From Rhytidiadelphus loreus (Eukaryota > Streptophyta > Bryopsida > Hypnales > Hylocomiaceae), in the NCBI GenBank assembly GCA_947034895.1, contig OX344762.1, positions 87,538,981 to 87,602,980 on the forward strand: a stretch of DNA of 64,000 bases, in the 5' to 3' direction. Positions 12,006 through 22,332 of this stretch are shown piece by piece. A model generated the notes under the pieces. That model saw only the letters and a list, made by a program, of their open reading frames with translations. It made no database searches and was not told where the DNA came from. Every line of letters begins with the position of its first letter. The stretch's first letter is position 1. A program made the position numbers and the translations under genes.

Positions 12006-12469
12006 ATGTTGTCCACAACAACTGTTCTATTTCTCATCGTCTTGTTTCTATTCCATAACTCAATTGCAACTGCAAACATGCTAATTACCTTCCTCAACTT
12101 CTCGCCTCATGACGATTTCTTCACACTTGGAGACGTTGCGTACGATCCCGACAACCATTCCTACATCATCAATGCAGGTGCCAGGATGCTTGCTTCTAGA
12201 GGGTCTTGTGGAGTGCTGTGGTATGGGAAAAAGGTCCGCATTCAGAATGTACGTAGCAATCAGGAGAGTGGCTTCCTTCAGCTCCTCTTTCTCCTTCACA
12301 TTCACCACATGTGGTGTACCTTGGGATATGATGAACAACACCTTGGATGGGAGCGGATTCGTTTTTGCCATGACCCTGAACTTACCCATGACTACAAGCA
12401 CGATATGTTCTCCCAATTCGGACAATTCGGTGCATGTAAGATGCCTCGAAATCGAAACATTCGACTTGT
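12006..12469 (+). pseudogene. L-type (legume-type) lectin domain gene, 5' part, broken
   Basis: It starts at ATG 12006 with a hydrophobic signal peptide (about residues 1-24). Next is the front of a legume-type lectin fold: FNFSPHDD, FFTLGDVAYDP and SCGVLWYGKKVRI match the early beta strands of lectin receptor kinases and soluble lectins. The domain then continues in another frame (from about 12253) with ASFSSSFSFTFTT and DGSGFVFAM, the usual next strands, so a one-base frameshift lies near 12245-12260. The frame stops where the copia LTR begins at 12470. The domain resumes beyond the element at 22333-22709. Such proteins bind carbohydrates at the cell surface; this copy is very unlikely to work. 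Confidence 0.75.
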
Positions 12470-12761
12470 TGTAGAAAATTAGCACTAAACAGTGCTTGTA
12501 TTCAGATAATCTTTACAGAGCCAAAGCAGGCTAATATACACAGAAGAGTCATAAAAGAACACCAGCCCCACTACCCGCAACACTAATGTACATAGCACGG
12601 TGTAATAGCACCGAAAGGAATTTAAAGCCACTAAGTAACTTAAGAACCAGTAAGCCAACGGTTTACAACTAATTATATTCTATAGTACATACAAGTGGAT
12701 GGATGAATTCGTTCTTGTGAACGAGAGATAGACAGGGTTTAAAAGGAAATTTATTCCAACA
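12470..12761 (-). repeat. 3' LTR of the copia element
   Basis: 292 bp beginning TGTAGAAAATTAG and ending TTATTCCAACA on the plus strand, so TG...CA bounded. It is about 95% identical by eye to the LTR at 22041-22331, with mostly transitions, implying an old but not ancient insertion. Confidence 0.93.
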
Positions 12762-12816
12762 CCCTCCGTTACTCGCAAAACCTTGTCTTGTTATGTAAAC
12801 GTTTAGGTTTAGCAAG

Positions 12817-13345
12817 ATGTCACGAACGTTTGAGTTTCCGATGGAAGCAATTCAAGAACTGCGCAGCTTCGTTGATCACATGTCGCTGGTAAGTTGTTTA
12901 AACATTGATAAGTAACAGTATCTGCTTTTTGTTCTTCGGGTTGACACTGATCAATGCATTGTGTGTGCAGATACAGATGCTGCTGGTGATGCTGTGGTTG
13001 TTTGCCATAGTAGTGCGTCACGTGTGTGACAATCTTCTCACAACATGCGGTTATCTGTGGATATTGCTTCAATAACAAGGTGAGGAGCATCAAACAGGAT
13101 CTGAGGTCAGATCATCCTCTGGCTCGACTGGAAGTATCTCTAGGGTTTCTGAAGTCAGTCTTGATAGTTCAGTCGAGGAGTTGTGGAGACATTTGGAGGC
13201 ACATCCAGAAGAGTGGTGGGATAATCGTAACTCACGACGAAACCCTCAAGTACCTGACTTCAAGCATCAAGTGACCAGGATAGCACTTTGGATTGATAAC
13301 TCCCAGACTCTTCAGTGGGCACGAAAGAAGTTTCAATCTCAATAG
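12817..13345 (+). pseudogene. OSB-like PDF-motif fragment carried inside the copia element, antisense to it
   Basis: This lies between the end of copia pol and the 3' LTR, on the opposite strand. A frame open from 13076 to the TAG at 13345 codes for about 89 residues. Its end, EEWWDNRNSRRNPQVPDFKH followed by an ALWID block, strongly resembles the PDF motif of plant organellar single-stranded-DNA-binding proteins (OSB family: WWDNR, PDFKHK, ALWL). Upstream, an exon-like stretch 12817-12888 ends in a good donor (GTAAGT). An 82-base intron-like gap closes with TGTGTGCAG, and the same frame continues from 12971, broken only by a TAA at 13073. The OB-fold part of a normal OSB is not seen. Intron-like sequence and antisense orientation suggest capture of genomic DNA rather than spliced mRNA. 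Not expected to be functional. Confidence 0.65.
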
Positions 13346-13374
13346 AAAGGGTTTTTTAACACACCTGCTTGAGA

Positions 13375-15033
13375 TCAATTCTCTGTGAATGTACTGTAGG
13401 GAAGTGGCTTTGTAAGAAAATCAGCCAGTTGAAATTGAGTAGGCACATACTCGACTTGTACTTCTCCAACTTGTGCAGCCTCCCTTATAAAGTGATGTTG
13501 TATTTCTATGTGCTTGGTTCTGGCATGCAGAATTGGATTCTTGACTAGCTTGATATATGACTGATTGTCACTTAGAAGAGTTGTAGGATCATTCAAATTT
13601 AATCCAAGTTCATTGAATAGTCTTTGGAAATGGATTATGTCTTTCGCTGCATCCGTCAATACTCGGTACTCTGCTTCCGTGTTGGAGAGTGAGACAGTGA
13701 GTTGCATTTTGCTACTCCAGTGGATGATCGAGTCTCCAAACTTGTATAGTATGCTTGAAGTAGATCGCCTAGTATTAAGGTCACGGCCCCAGTCTGTGTC
13801 AGCGTATGTGTGATACTTCCCTCTTGTCTTCAATTTGAATAAAGTTCCGTAATCCCTGGTGCCACTTAGATACCGTAGTATTTTCTTGGCTATAAGGAAA
13901 TGTGCGCTTTCAGAGCTTTGCATGTACCGTGATACACATCCGACTGCATAGCTGATGTCGGGTATTGTGTGTGTCAAATAGATCAGACTGCCGACTAGAG
14001 ATCGTTACAGAGTAGGATCGATTTTTTATGTTCCCATTTCCTATTGCAACGTGACTTTTGGATCAATCGGCAGCTTGGTAGGATTACTGTCTTGTAGGTC
14101 AAACTTCTCAAGAAGTTTCTGAATGTATCCTTGTTGATGAATAAATATACCTTCCTTTCGGCGATAGATTTTGATTCCAAGGTAGTGACTAGCTATACCT
14201 AAGTCGGTCATCTCAAATTCTTCATGCAGCTGAGACTTGAGATGAGAAATAAATTCGGTGTCATCTCCAGTTATGATTAGATCATCAACATAAAGAAGAA
14301 GTATGGTAAGCTTACCATCCCCATTGAGGTAGTAAAGATTTGGGTTACATTCACTCCGGATCAATCCTTTACTCAAAAACCACTGATTGATTCTGTCGTA
14401 CCAAGCTTTCGGAGCCTACTTAAGACCATAGAGAGCACGCAAAATCCTGCATACCTTCGTGTCATCTCCTGCATAAGGAAATCTATCAGGGATCTCCATT
14501 AAGATATCTTCGTTGATTGTGCCATTTAGAAATGCCGAAATATCATCCATCTGGTGTAGTGGCCAGTCATGTTTTGCTGCCAGGGCTATAATAAGCAAGA
14601 TTGTTGACTATTTCACAACATGTGCAAAAATCTCGCTATAATCAACTCCTTGCTGCTGAAAACCCCTAGCCACGATTCTTGCCTTAAATTTGTTGATCAA
14701 TCCTTCTGCCGTCTTTTTAAGCTTAAAGATCCATTTGGCTATAATGGGCTTTCTGTTGGGTGGTTGATTAATGACTTCCCATGTCTTGTTTTTTAAGATT
14801 GCGTCAATCTCCTTTTGAATAGCCGCTTGCCACTCCTCATGTTGAGAAGCTGTAGCAAAATCTTGAGGTTCTTCCATCTGTTCAGCAACAAAGGTCCAAA
14901 AATCTCGCAGCTCAATCAAGGGCTGCCTATGGCGACTAGAAGAGCGTTGGATAGTGGGACCAGCACTCCGATTAACTGGGAGTGGTTGTGGTCGCTCTTG
15001 AACTGATCGATCAGTTGAATGACCAGGAGACAC
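13375..15033 (-). pseudogene. Copia reverse transcriptase and RNase H, interrupted
   Basis: Read on the minus strand, the segment from 15033 holds the start of RT: EEWQAAIQKEIDAI, NKTWEV, KWIFKLK and KARIVARGF. Later come the DDISAFLNG block, RALYGLK, and the catalytic LLYVDDLIITG (about 14290). RNase H follows from about 13980, with the TDWGRDLNTRRSTS and SNTEAEYRVLTDA blocks, and ends near LADFLTKPLP. Stops break it at about 14605, 14415 and 14040-13990, so no full enzyme can be made. Confidence 0.93.
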
Positions 15034-15054
15034 TGAGATCCTAGTTGTATTATC

Positions 15055-16406
15055 CTATGGTGGGGTCATTATGCAAGCTTCGGAAGACTCTGCGGGTTTT
15101 AAGATGTCGTATTCTAGATTGGGAAAATCTACGTTTAGATCGTCTTCGTTTGTCGGAGCTTTATTATGATCCTCCGAATCATCTCTGTGATCACTCAGCA
15201 TTTCTCCCTGAGTTATCTCGGAGATATTGTCAATGGGTGCGTAGGACCCTAAGAACTTCAGGCCTAGTTTAGCTTTGTCAAATACTATGTCGCGACTTAC
15301 TATGATTTTTTTATTATTGTGATCAAATAATCGAAAAACTTTGGTTTCTTTATCAAAGCCTAGAAAGATACAGATGCAAGTTTTACTGTCTAGCTTTTTG
15401 CGGCATTCTTTTGGGATGTGTATATATGCAACACACCCAAATATTCTAAGGTTCGAGACATCAGGAGTGATACCTGAATATTTTGCTTCAGGAGTCGTTC
15501 CGGAGTTTGTGCGGGTCGGGTTGCAACTGATGAGATATACGGCATGGGAAACAACTTCTGTCCACAAGTACGTTGGCAAATCACAGTCATGTGAAATACT
15601 CCTTGCTTTCTCCATTATTGTTCGGTTTCATCTTTCTGAGACTCCGTTCTGCTGAGGGGTGTTTGCTTGAGTAAGCTCTCGTCGTATTCTGTTCTCTAGA
15701 CAGAAAGTTTTGAAATCATTTGAGAGATATTCTCCCCCTCTATCGGATCATAAGACTTGAATCCAATTGCCAGTTTCTTTTTCTTTTTGACTCTTAAATT
15801 GTCTAAATCTTGTTAGAGTCTCGCTTTTGCACTTAAGAAAGTGAACCTAGCTCTTTTGTGAAAAATCATCAGTAAATATGAACGCATAGCGAGATCCCCC
15901 TAAGGACATCTGTTGCATTGGACCCATTAAATCAATATAGATACGATAGCCAGGTTTTTGTGCTCTGGTTTCTGAGTGCTTTGGGAAGTGCTCTCAGTAC
16001 TGTCATCCTACCAGACAACAGGCGCAAACTTGCCTTTCCGAACTAAGGTTTGGCAGTCCTAGCACATAGGAGTTTTTGGACAGTAAGTGCATTCCTGGGA
16101 AGTTGAGATGACCCAGGCATTGATGCCATAGGGTTGTAACGTTTTTGTTTTCAGCAGATAAAGCTGCAAATTGACTTTCACAAGAATACAGACCATTTGT
16201 AGGATCTCATCTTCCTGAAGAAACTACTTGCCCTTACAGATTCATAATCCAACATTAGCGGTTTGAGAATATGACTTTGTGTCCAGAATCAGCAATTGCA
16301 TTGACAGACATCAAGTTTTTTTTCATACTCGGTACATACTTAACAGACTTTAATTTTATTGCTCCAGATTCAGTATTTACAGTTGCTGAGTTAGACCTTG
16401 CTACTG
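15055..16406 (-). pseudogene. Copia integrase and protease C-terminal side, interrupted
   Basis: Minus-strand pieces show the zinc-binding region (LWHQCLGHLN, then CACC), the catalytic core (DLMGP, FTDDFS, SDRGGEYLS, TPQQNGVSER), and the long integrase C-terminus at 15615-15055 with a YLWTE-type block and RIFGCVAYIHIP. Stops and frameshifts occur between 15615 and 16260. The right-hand part (16260-16406) is the tail of the protease domain, split from its front by the foldback element. Confidence 0.9.
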
Positions 16407-16414
16407 CGTGTGAC
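16407..16414. repeat. Left 8-bp target-site copy (CGTGTGAC)
   Basis: Directly abuts the left end of the foldback element. It pairs with TGTGTGAC at 20832-20839, with one transition mismatch. Both lie in the protease coding region of the copia element. Keeping one copy leaves the copia reading frame continuous across the insertion point. Confidence 0.8.
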
Positions 16415-16649
16415 CAGGGTTGACAGGGCGTCCGGACGTCCAGAGTCCGCGGACGTTGACCCTAGGACGTCTTTTGACATACCTGGCGGTGACTACCGTC
16501 TGACCGCTGGACGGGCGGACGGCCAAAACTTCTGACGGCATCGAGCGAACGGGTAGATTGCAGACGGGCCAACCGAAGCTTTCGACGGATAGTGGAGAGC
16601 GGACGGTCCGACCTGGATTTCCGATGGACTAACGCTCATGCGGTCGGCT

Positions 16650-16860
16650 AGGCGGAGCGGCGGACGGCCATGAAGTCGACAAGGCGGACGGCCAAGCGGA
16701 CGGCCATGAAGTCGACAGGGCGGATGGCCAAGCGGACGGCCATATAGTCGACAAGGCGAACGGCCAAGCGGACGGCTATGAAATCGACAGGGCGGATGGC
16801 CACGCAGTCGACCGAACATGCGGACGGCCACGAGGTCGGCCTTGCAGTCGGTGCGGACGG
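16650..16860. repeat. 36-bp GC-rich tandem repeat
   Basis: Units such as GGCGGACGGCCAAGCGGACG plus GCCATGAAGTCGAC repeat about four times with small changes. A minus-strand frame across it codes for a 12-residue repeat rich in Arg and Pro, which follows from the DNA period and is not evidence for a gene. Confidence 0.8.
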
Positions 16861-17079
16861 ATGAGCGGACGGCAAAACAAATGAATCGATACCGTTTGCT
16901 CATCTAGTCGGACGCCTGACCATCAGACGTTCTGTCCACATTCATGTGCACCATAATATACCATTGGAAAAATATCATTCATAGCTTTCCAATGGTATAT
17001 AAACCATTCAATTTGGACAAAAACTCCAACTATGGGACATCTCCAAAGATTGCAGTCTTCTTAGTCCTCCGTCCAGCCG

Positions 17080-18317
17080 CAGTAAAAAGACATAAAACAT
17101 GAATTTCAGATCACTTTTACGCATAGTAAAATGTCTTTTTTCACAAAACTTTGAACTACAAAAATGTTGGAAATGAAGCCGAGTTTAACCTCCTGAAATC
17201 CATTTCAGGTTTTAAGCTTCCAAAAAAAAGTTATAAACAATTTTCTAAGGCTGTTTTTGAAAATGACCAAAAAATTGCCGTCCGCTCCTCCGACCCGCCG
17301 TCCGCCCATCCGATGGCCCGTCTGACCCTCTGCCGACCGCAGTAAAATGTCTTAAAACATGATTTTTAGACCTCTTTTACGCATAGTAAAATGTCTTTTT
17401 TCAAAAAACTTTGAACTACAAAATTGTTGGAAATAAAGTCAAGTTCCACCTCCAAGAATCCGTTTTAAGTTTCAACCTTTCAACAGAAAGTTATAGACCA
17501 TTTTCTAAGGCTGTTTTTGATAATGGCCAAAAGAACATTGTCTTCTACTCCTCTCCTCCGCCCCCCCGTTCGCCATCTAACCACTCGTTCGCCTATTGTA
17601 CCCTCCATCCAGCTGTATTGTATTGATGAATTTAAAAAAGTACAGATTCTCTTTTCAAGACTTCTATTTAATACTACAAAGTACAAACATCTTATATAGC
17701 ATTTATGTATACAAAGGAAGGATAATCCAAGTTAAACTTTCACACATTGAAATATGCACTATAATTGTTATACCCTAAACCCTAAATCCTAGACCCTAGA
17801 CCCTAAACCTTGAATTTTACATTAGTGAACAAACACATTGCTTTAATGTGCAAAATATGTTTGACTTCTAATTCCCTTAAAATGTGATTATCATGATGTA
17901 CTACATATGGATTTTTGCATAGTTCATAAGCTTATTCATATATGTTGTCAACATGTTCTTGGTATTTTCTACATCAATTATGATGTGCCAATTTACAAAT
18001 GTCAAACATACAATTATAATTTGAAGTTTTTTTTTCTTTAAGTTTTGTTGTAAAACGCATTAATAGTTTGAAACATCAAAGTATACATAGAACAAGCAAT
18101 TATATTATTTTATAATTGTATTACCAGATGCTACAAAAAATGCTTTAAATATTTTAATGTAATTTAATGTTGTTCAAGATTAAATATTGCATTTATACAA
18201 CAAAAATATTATTGAAGTTGTTTTCCTACACCCTTATACCTATAAATTGTAAATCGTCAACTATATATCTCATATGAAAAATATTGGTGCTTGAATAGTT
18301 TAAAACATAATCAACCT
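17080..18317. repeat. Left arm of the foldback element
   Basis: It pairs with 19315-20552. The outer part holds two tandem copies of a unit of about 260 bp, each starting near GCAGTAAAA and containing TTTTACGCATAGTAAAATGT. The inner part is AT-rich and effectively identical to its partner: predicted peptides from 17596-17778 and 19854-20036 are the same. The outer part has diverged more. Confidence 0.9.
17773..17814. repeat. Telomere-like (CCCTAAA)n tract in the left arm
   Basis: About six degenerate 7-base units: CCCTAAA, CCCTAAA, TCCTAGA, CCCTAGA, CCCTAAA, CCTTGAA. Mirrored at 19818-19859. Confidence 0.8.
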
Positions 18318-19314
18318 TCAAATGTGATGATTTTTTGTATATGACTATGATGACCCTCATTAATATATATTTGTAATGTATTTATACATCAATAATGATG
18401 TTTTCAATTCATCTTGTTGTAAATGTGCCTTGTGCAACTGTGATTTAATAATTTATATTATTAGTTTAGTTTTATATCTCATCTTGAAAAAATTTGGAAT
18501 CATTTTAATATATGTTTTGTTCTTTATCACACTAGATTCTATTATTTTTTAAATTGCTAAGAATAAACACTAAAAAAAAAAGTTCAAAGGGCTATTTGTT
18601 TATATAAAGTAAAGACTAGAAATGTCATGGAAAATGTTTCTTTTCATCTCTATTATTTCTTTCATTTGAAAAACATTATGTTTGCCAACATTTTTTATTA
18701 AACTACATTTGATAAATAAGTTTTTTAAATATTTTTGACATTCAAATTTTGACAATCAGATAAAGTAACAAATATATAAACTCCTAATCCTACAAAATCC
18801 TAGTTTACAAACTATTGAGTTTTATTTCACCATACCAAGAATTTGCCATTAAAAATTTAGAAAAGTATCTCAGTATCTTTACAAATATTAGACATCATCT
18901 GAAAAAATAGTCTTTTAACTTTTGCCAAAAAATTCAATACTACTATCAATATAAATTAACAAAACCGAAGACATAAGTACAAATAGAAATAGAAATGTAT
19001 ACCACAAACTTATAACCAAAGAATTGAAGAAACACTATAAAATAATGCATTTACAAATGATTTTATAGAAAATTCCGTAATTTAAAACCTTAAAGAATAC
19101 AATATCGATTGGATTAAAAGACAAAAAACTATATAGTTTGACTTTTAGTAATATATATAATTAAACAAGCATGCTAGATCTTCCACAATATAATTGCAAT
19201 AAAATCTCTTGTCTAATTAAATAATGATCAATTCAATCTTCTTAAGTAAAAATAAGGAACCCAAAAGTGTTGAAGGGATCATATGAGGGGCCATCATGTA
19301 TTCATGTTTGACAA
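18318..19314. other. Unpaired centre of the foldback element
   Basis: About 1 kb of AT-rich sequence between the arms; no reading frame or transposase fragment is recognised. Confidence 0.7.
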
Positions 19315-20552
19315 AGGTTGGTTATGTTTTAAACTATTCAAGCACCAATATTTTTCATATGAGATATATAGTTGACGATTTACAATTTATAGGTATAAGG
19401 GTGTAGGAAAACAACTTCAATAATATTTTTGTTGTATAAATGCAATATTTAATCTTGAACAACATTAAATTACATTAAAATATTTAAAGCATTTTTTGTA
19501 GCATCTGGTAATACAATTATAAAATAATATAATTGCTTGTTCTATGTATACTTTGATGTTTCAAACTATTAATGCGTTTTACAACAAAACTTAAAGAAAA
19601 AAAAACTTCAAATTATAATTGTATGTTTGACATTTGTAAATTGGCACATCATAATTGATGTAGAAAATACCAAGAACATGTTGACAACATATATGAATAA
19701 GCTTATGAACTATGCAAAAATCCATATGTAGTACATCATGATAATCACATTTTAAGGGAATTAGAAGTCAAACATATTTTGCACATTAAAGCAATGTGTT
19801 TGTTCACTAATGTAAAATTCAAGGTTTAGGGTCTAGGGTCTAGGATTTAGGGTTTAGGGTATAACAATTATAGTGCATATTTCAATGTGTGAAAGTTTAA
19901 CTTGGATTATCCTTCCTTTGTATACATAAATGCTATATAAGATGTTTGTACTTTGTAGTATTAAATAGAAGTCTTGAAAAGAGAATCTGTACTTTTTTAA
20001 ATTCATCAATACAATACAGCTGGATGGAGGGTACAATAGGCGAACGAGTGGTTAGATGGCGAACAGGGGGTCGGAGGAGAGGAGTAGAAGACAACGTTCT
20101 TTTGGCCATTATCAAAAACAGCCTTAGAAAATGGTCTATAACTTTCTGTTGAAAGGTTGAAACTTAAAACGGATTCTTGGAGGTGGAACTTGGCTTCATT
20201 TCCAACGTTTTTGTAGTTCAAAGTTTTTTGAAAAAAGACATTTTACTATGCGTAAAAGAGGTCTAAAAATCATGTTTTAAGACATTTTACTGCGGTCGGC
20301 AGAGGGGCGGACGGCGGGTCGGAGGAGCGGACGGCAATTTCTTGACCATTTTCAAGCACAGCCTTAGAAAATGGTTCATATCTTTTTGTTGGAAGGTTGA
20401 AACTTGGAACGGATTGTTGGAGGTGAAACTTGGCTTCATTTTCAACCTTTTTGTAGTTAAAAGTTTTTTGAAGAAAGTCATTTTACTATGCGTAAAAGAG
20501 GTCTGAAAATCATGTTTTATGGCATTTTACTGTAGTCGGGCCGTCCGCGTCG
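19315..20552. repeat. Right arm of the foldback element
   Basis: Reverse complement of 17080-18317 with no net indel across the inner part (coordinate sum 37632). It carries the mirrored telomere-like tract at 19818-19859 and the same two-unit tandem in its outer half. Confidence 0.9.
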
Positions 20553-20821
20553 ACCACGCCGTCCGCCTGTCCACGATGGCCGTCCACGCCGACTGCGCCG
20601 TCCGCCCGTCTGTGATGGCCGTCCGCGCCGACTGCGCCGTCCGCCCGTCCGCAATGGCCGTCCGCTTGCCCATGCCGACCGCCCGTCCGCACTGTCTGAA
20701 CGTCCAACAGGAGCCGTCCGATGGTCGCCGTCCACATCGTCCGCGCGTCCGAAAAATCTGGACGTCCGGACGTCCGGACGTCCGAAAAATGGACGTGATT
20801 TTGCCCTAGACGTTGCAATTC
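20535..20821. repeat. GC-rich subterminal array, right side of the foldback element
   Basis: Repeated GCCGTCCGC and GACGTCCG motifs. It is about 290 bp against about 500 bp on the left, so the two arrays have changed length independently. Confidence 0.75.
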
Positions 20822-20831
20822 GTCAACCCTG

Positions 20832-20839
20832 TGTGTGAC
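20832..20839. repeat. Right 8-bp target-site copy (TGTGTGAC)
   Basis: Partner of 16407-16414; it follows the right tip of the foldback element directly. Confidence 0.8.
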
Positions 20840-21156
20840 TCACCTCCCCCGGTTTTGATCTCACTGATCTCTACATGGGAACTACTTGGGGGGTGATCTA
20901 GTTTCTGGTAATTTGCAACTATGTGACCTGTTGCGCCACTATCGAGATACCAGGGGCCATTCCCCCAATAGTAGTATGGGTCATAGCCCCAATTTAACTG
21001 ATTGTCAAACATCTCAACAGAGTTAGCACATTCGGTAGTTTTTTCCGCTCTTAGAGTTTGGATAGACATACGGGTTTCTGGGCAGCTTACAGTCTCGCGC
21101 AAAATGGCCCGGCTTGTGACAATTGTAACACATAGGTGGTGGTTGTGGTACGCCAT
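20840..21156 (-). pseudogene. Copia protease, N-terminal side
   Basis: The minus-strand frame contains WYLDSGATGHIV, the aspartic protease active-site motif (DSG), and runs to a GGGESH motif where the foldback element interrupts it. It is out of frame with the gag segment upstream, so a frameshift lies near 21023-21156. Confidence 0.9.
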
Positions 21157-21880
21157 ACGGTCCCCTTCCTAGAAATCCGCGCCCTCGTACTAGCCACAGT
21201 CCTTCTCGTCCCCGCATCGAGGCTTGCCAGTGAAAACTAGCCGCCAGGGCCTCCTCATTGCCTCCTAATAGCTGGCTGCGGTGCTTGCGTCGGTGGGACT
21301 CGGACATCAAACTTGCGCTTAATTTCTCGAATGTCATGCCTGAATCTAAATGTGTAAGTATTTGGATGATGCTCTCAAAGGACTGGGGCAGCCCGTTCAA
21401 CACCATTTGATTAATGTTTCGATCGGTGAGTCTTTCTCCCATGTTCAGTAGCCTGTTCTTCAGCTCTCGTGCCTTCTTCACATAATCTTCTACAGACCCT
21501 CCCTCGTTCATTCACAGTGACTGAAGTTGTCCCATGATTGTGAGGACCTGGGACTGGTCGCTTGAGTTGAAATGCTCCTTGAGTGCCTTCCATGTAGTTG
21601 TTGGATTAGTGTGTTCTGTAATTAAATCAACGAGATCATCAGAAACTGATAGTAAGATCAAACGACATGCCAGTGTTTTCTTCTTTGCTAGTCTTGCTTC
21701 TGTTATTACTTCCCTGTCAATCGTTATTGGATAATCGGCAGGACTTTGTTGTGTTTCGGTAATCGTCCATTGACCTTCCCCTCTCAATATTGCTCGCATT
21801 TTCAATACCCAGACATAGTAGTTAGAAGAACCCTTCAGCTTATCACTCTCCCTAATACCTACGCTTGAATTTTCTGCCAT
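21023..21880 (-). pseudogene. Copia gag with one in-frame stop
   Basis: ATG at 21880. The N-terminal part shows the UBN2/gag-type blocks (KLKGSSNYYVW, TWKALKEHF). The C-terminal part has a CCHC zinc knuckle, CYNCHKPGHFARDC, which binds nucleic acid. A TGA at 21512-21514 cuts the frame after about 122 codons; the frame is otherwise open to 21023. Gag forms the virus-like particle of the element. Confidence 0.93.
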
Positions 21881-22028
21881 CTTTGCTAAGACTGTAACAA
21901 GAGCAATGCTCTACCGCAACAGACTGTGCGTCCAAGAAACTTCCTCTCTCTCTCTCGATACTAGCCCAGGAATAGTGCTCCAACTGAGATTTCCTAACTC
22001 TCAACGTATTCTGTCACTAAGAGAAATC

Positions 22029-22040
22029 GCTCTGATACCA
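22029..22040 (-). promoter_or_regulatory. Primer-binding site of the copia element
   Basis: On the minus strand it reads TGGTATCAGAGC, immediately after the 5' LTR. This is the usual site complementary to the 3' end of initiator tRNA-Met in plant copia elements, and it fixes the orientation of the element. Confidence 0.93.
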
Positions 22041-22331
22041 TGTAGAAAATTAGCACTAAACAGTGCTTGTATTCAGATAATCTTTACAGAGCCAAAGCAG
22101 GCTAATATATACAGAAGAGTCATAAAGGAACACCAACCCCACTACCTGCAACACTAATGTACATAGCACGGTGTAATAGTACCGAAAGGAATTTAAAGCC
22201 ACTAAGTAACTTAAGAGCCAGTAAGCCAACGGTTTACAGCTAATTATATTCTACAGTACATACAGGTGGATAAATGAATTCGTTCTTGTGAACGAGAGAT
22301 AGAGAGGGTTTAAGAGGAAATTTATTCCAAC
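22041..22331 (-). repeat. 5' LTR of the copia element
   Basis: 291 bp, starting TGTAGAAAATTAG on the plus strand and matching 12470-12761 with scattered mismatches. The outer base of the terminal CA appears lost or changed. Confidence 0.93.
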
Positions 22332-22332
22332 C

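Larger units (their letters stand above)
16415..20831. mobile_element. 4.4-kb foldback element with hAT-like ends, nested in copia
   Basis: The tips are inverted repeats CAGGGTTGAC (16415-16424) and GTCAACCCTG (20822-20831), flanked by an 8-bp target duplication. CAGGG tips and 8-bp duplications are typical of hAT transposons. Next inside are GC-rich arrays of GTCCG/CGGAC motifs (16425-16920 and 20535-20821). Two very similar long arms follow (about 17080-18317 and 19315-20552), opposite in orientation, pairing base for base with a constant coordinate sum of 37632. A unique AT-rich centre of about 1 kb lies between them. No transposase is seen, so it is non-autonomous. Transcription through it would yield a hairpin of over 1.2 kb. 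Confidence 0.82.
12470..22331 (-). mobile_element. Ty1/copia LTR retrotransposon, decayed, with nested foldback element
   Basis: The element reads right to left: 5' LTR 22041-22331, primer-binding site 22029-22040, gag, protease, integrase, reverse transcriptase, RNase H, an extra antisense host-like segment, then 3' LTR 12470-12761. The gene order integrase before RT is the copia order. Every coding part has stops or frameshifts, so it is not autonomous. The interior is lengthened by 4.4 kb through the nested element at 16415-20831. No clear 5-bp target duplication is visible (CTTGT at the left, CCTCA at the right), perhaps through edge loss or recombination between elements. It sits inside the lectin relic. 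Confidence 0.93.

Noticed and set aside
12081..12485. 134-codon minus-strand frame over the lectin relic
   Set aside because: Shadow of the plus-strand lectin fold, whose motifs are clear.
12809..13093. 94-codon minus-strand frame between copia pol and the 3' LTR
   Set aside because: No pol or env-like motif; it is the opposite strand of the OSB-like fragment.
16493..16903. 136-codon minus-strand frame with 12-residue Arg/Pro/His repeats
   Set aside because: It is a direct translation of the 36-bp GC-rich tandem array of the foldback element; frames in the array stay open simply because the repeat lacks stops.
17773..17814. True telomere or chromosome end
   Set aside because: Only six degenerate units, mirrored inside a transposon, with ordinary sequence on both sides.
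12470..22331. A functional copia element
   Set aside because: Gag, protease, integrase and RT all contain stops or frameshifts, and the protease is split by the nested element.
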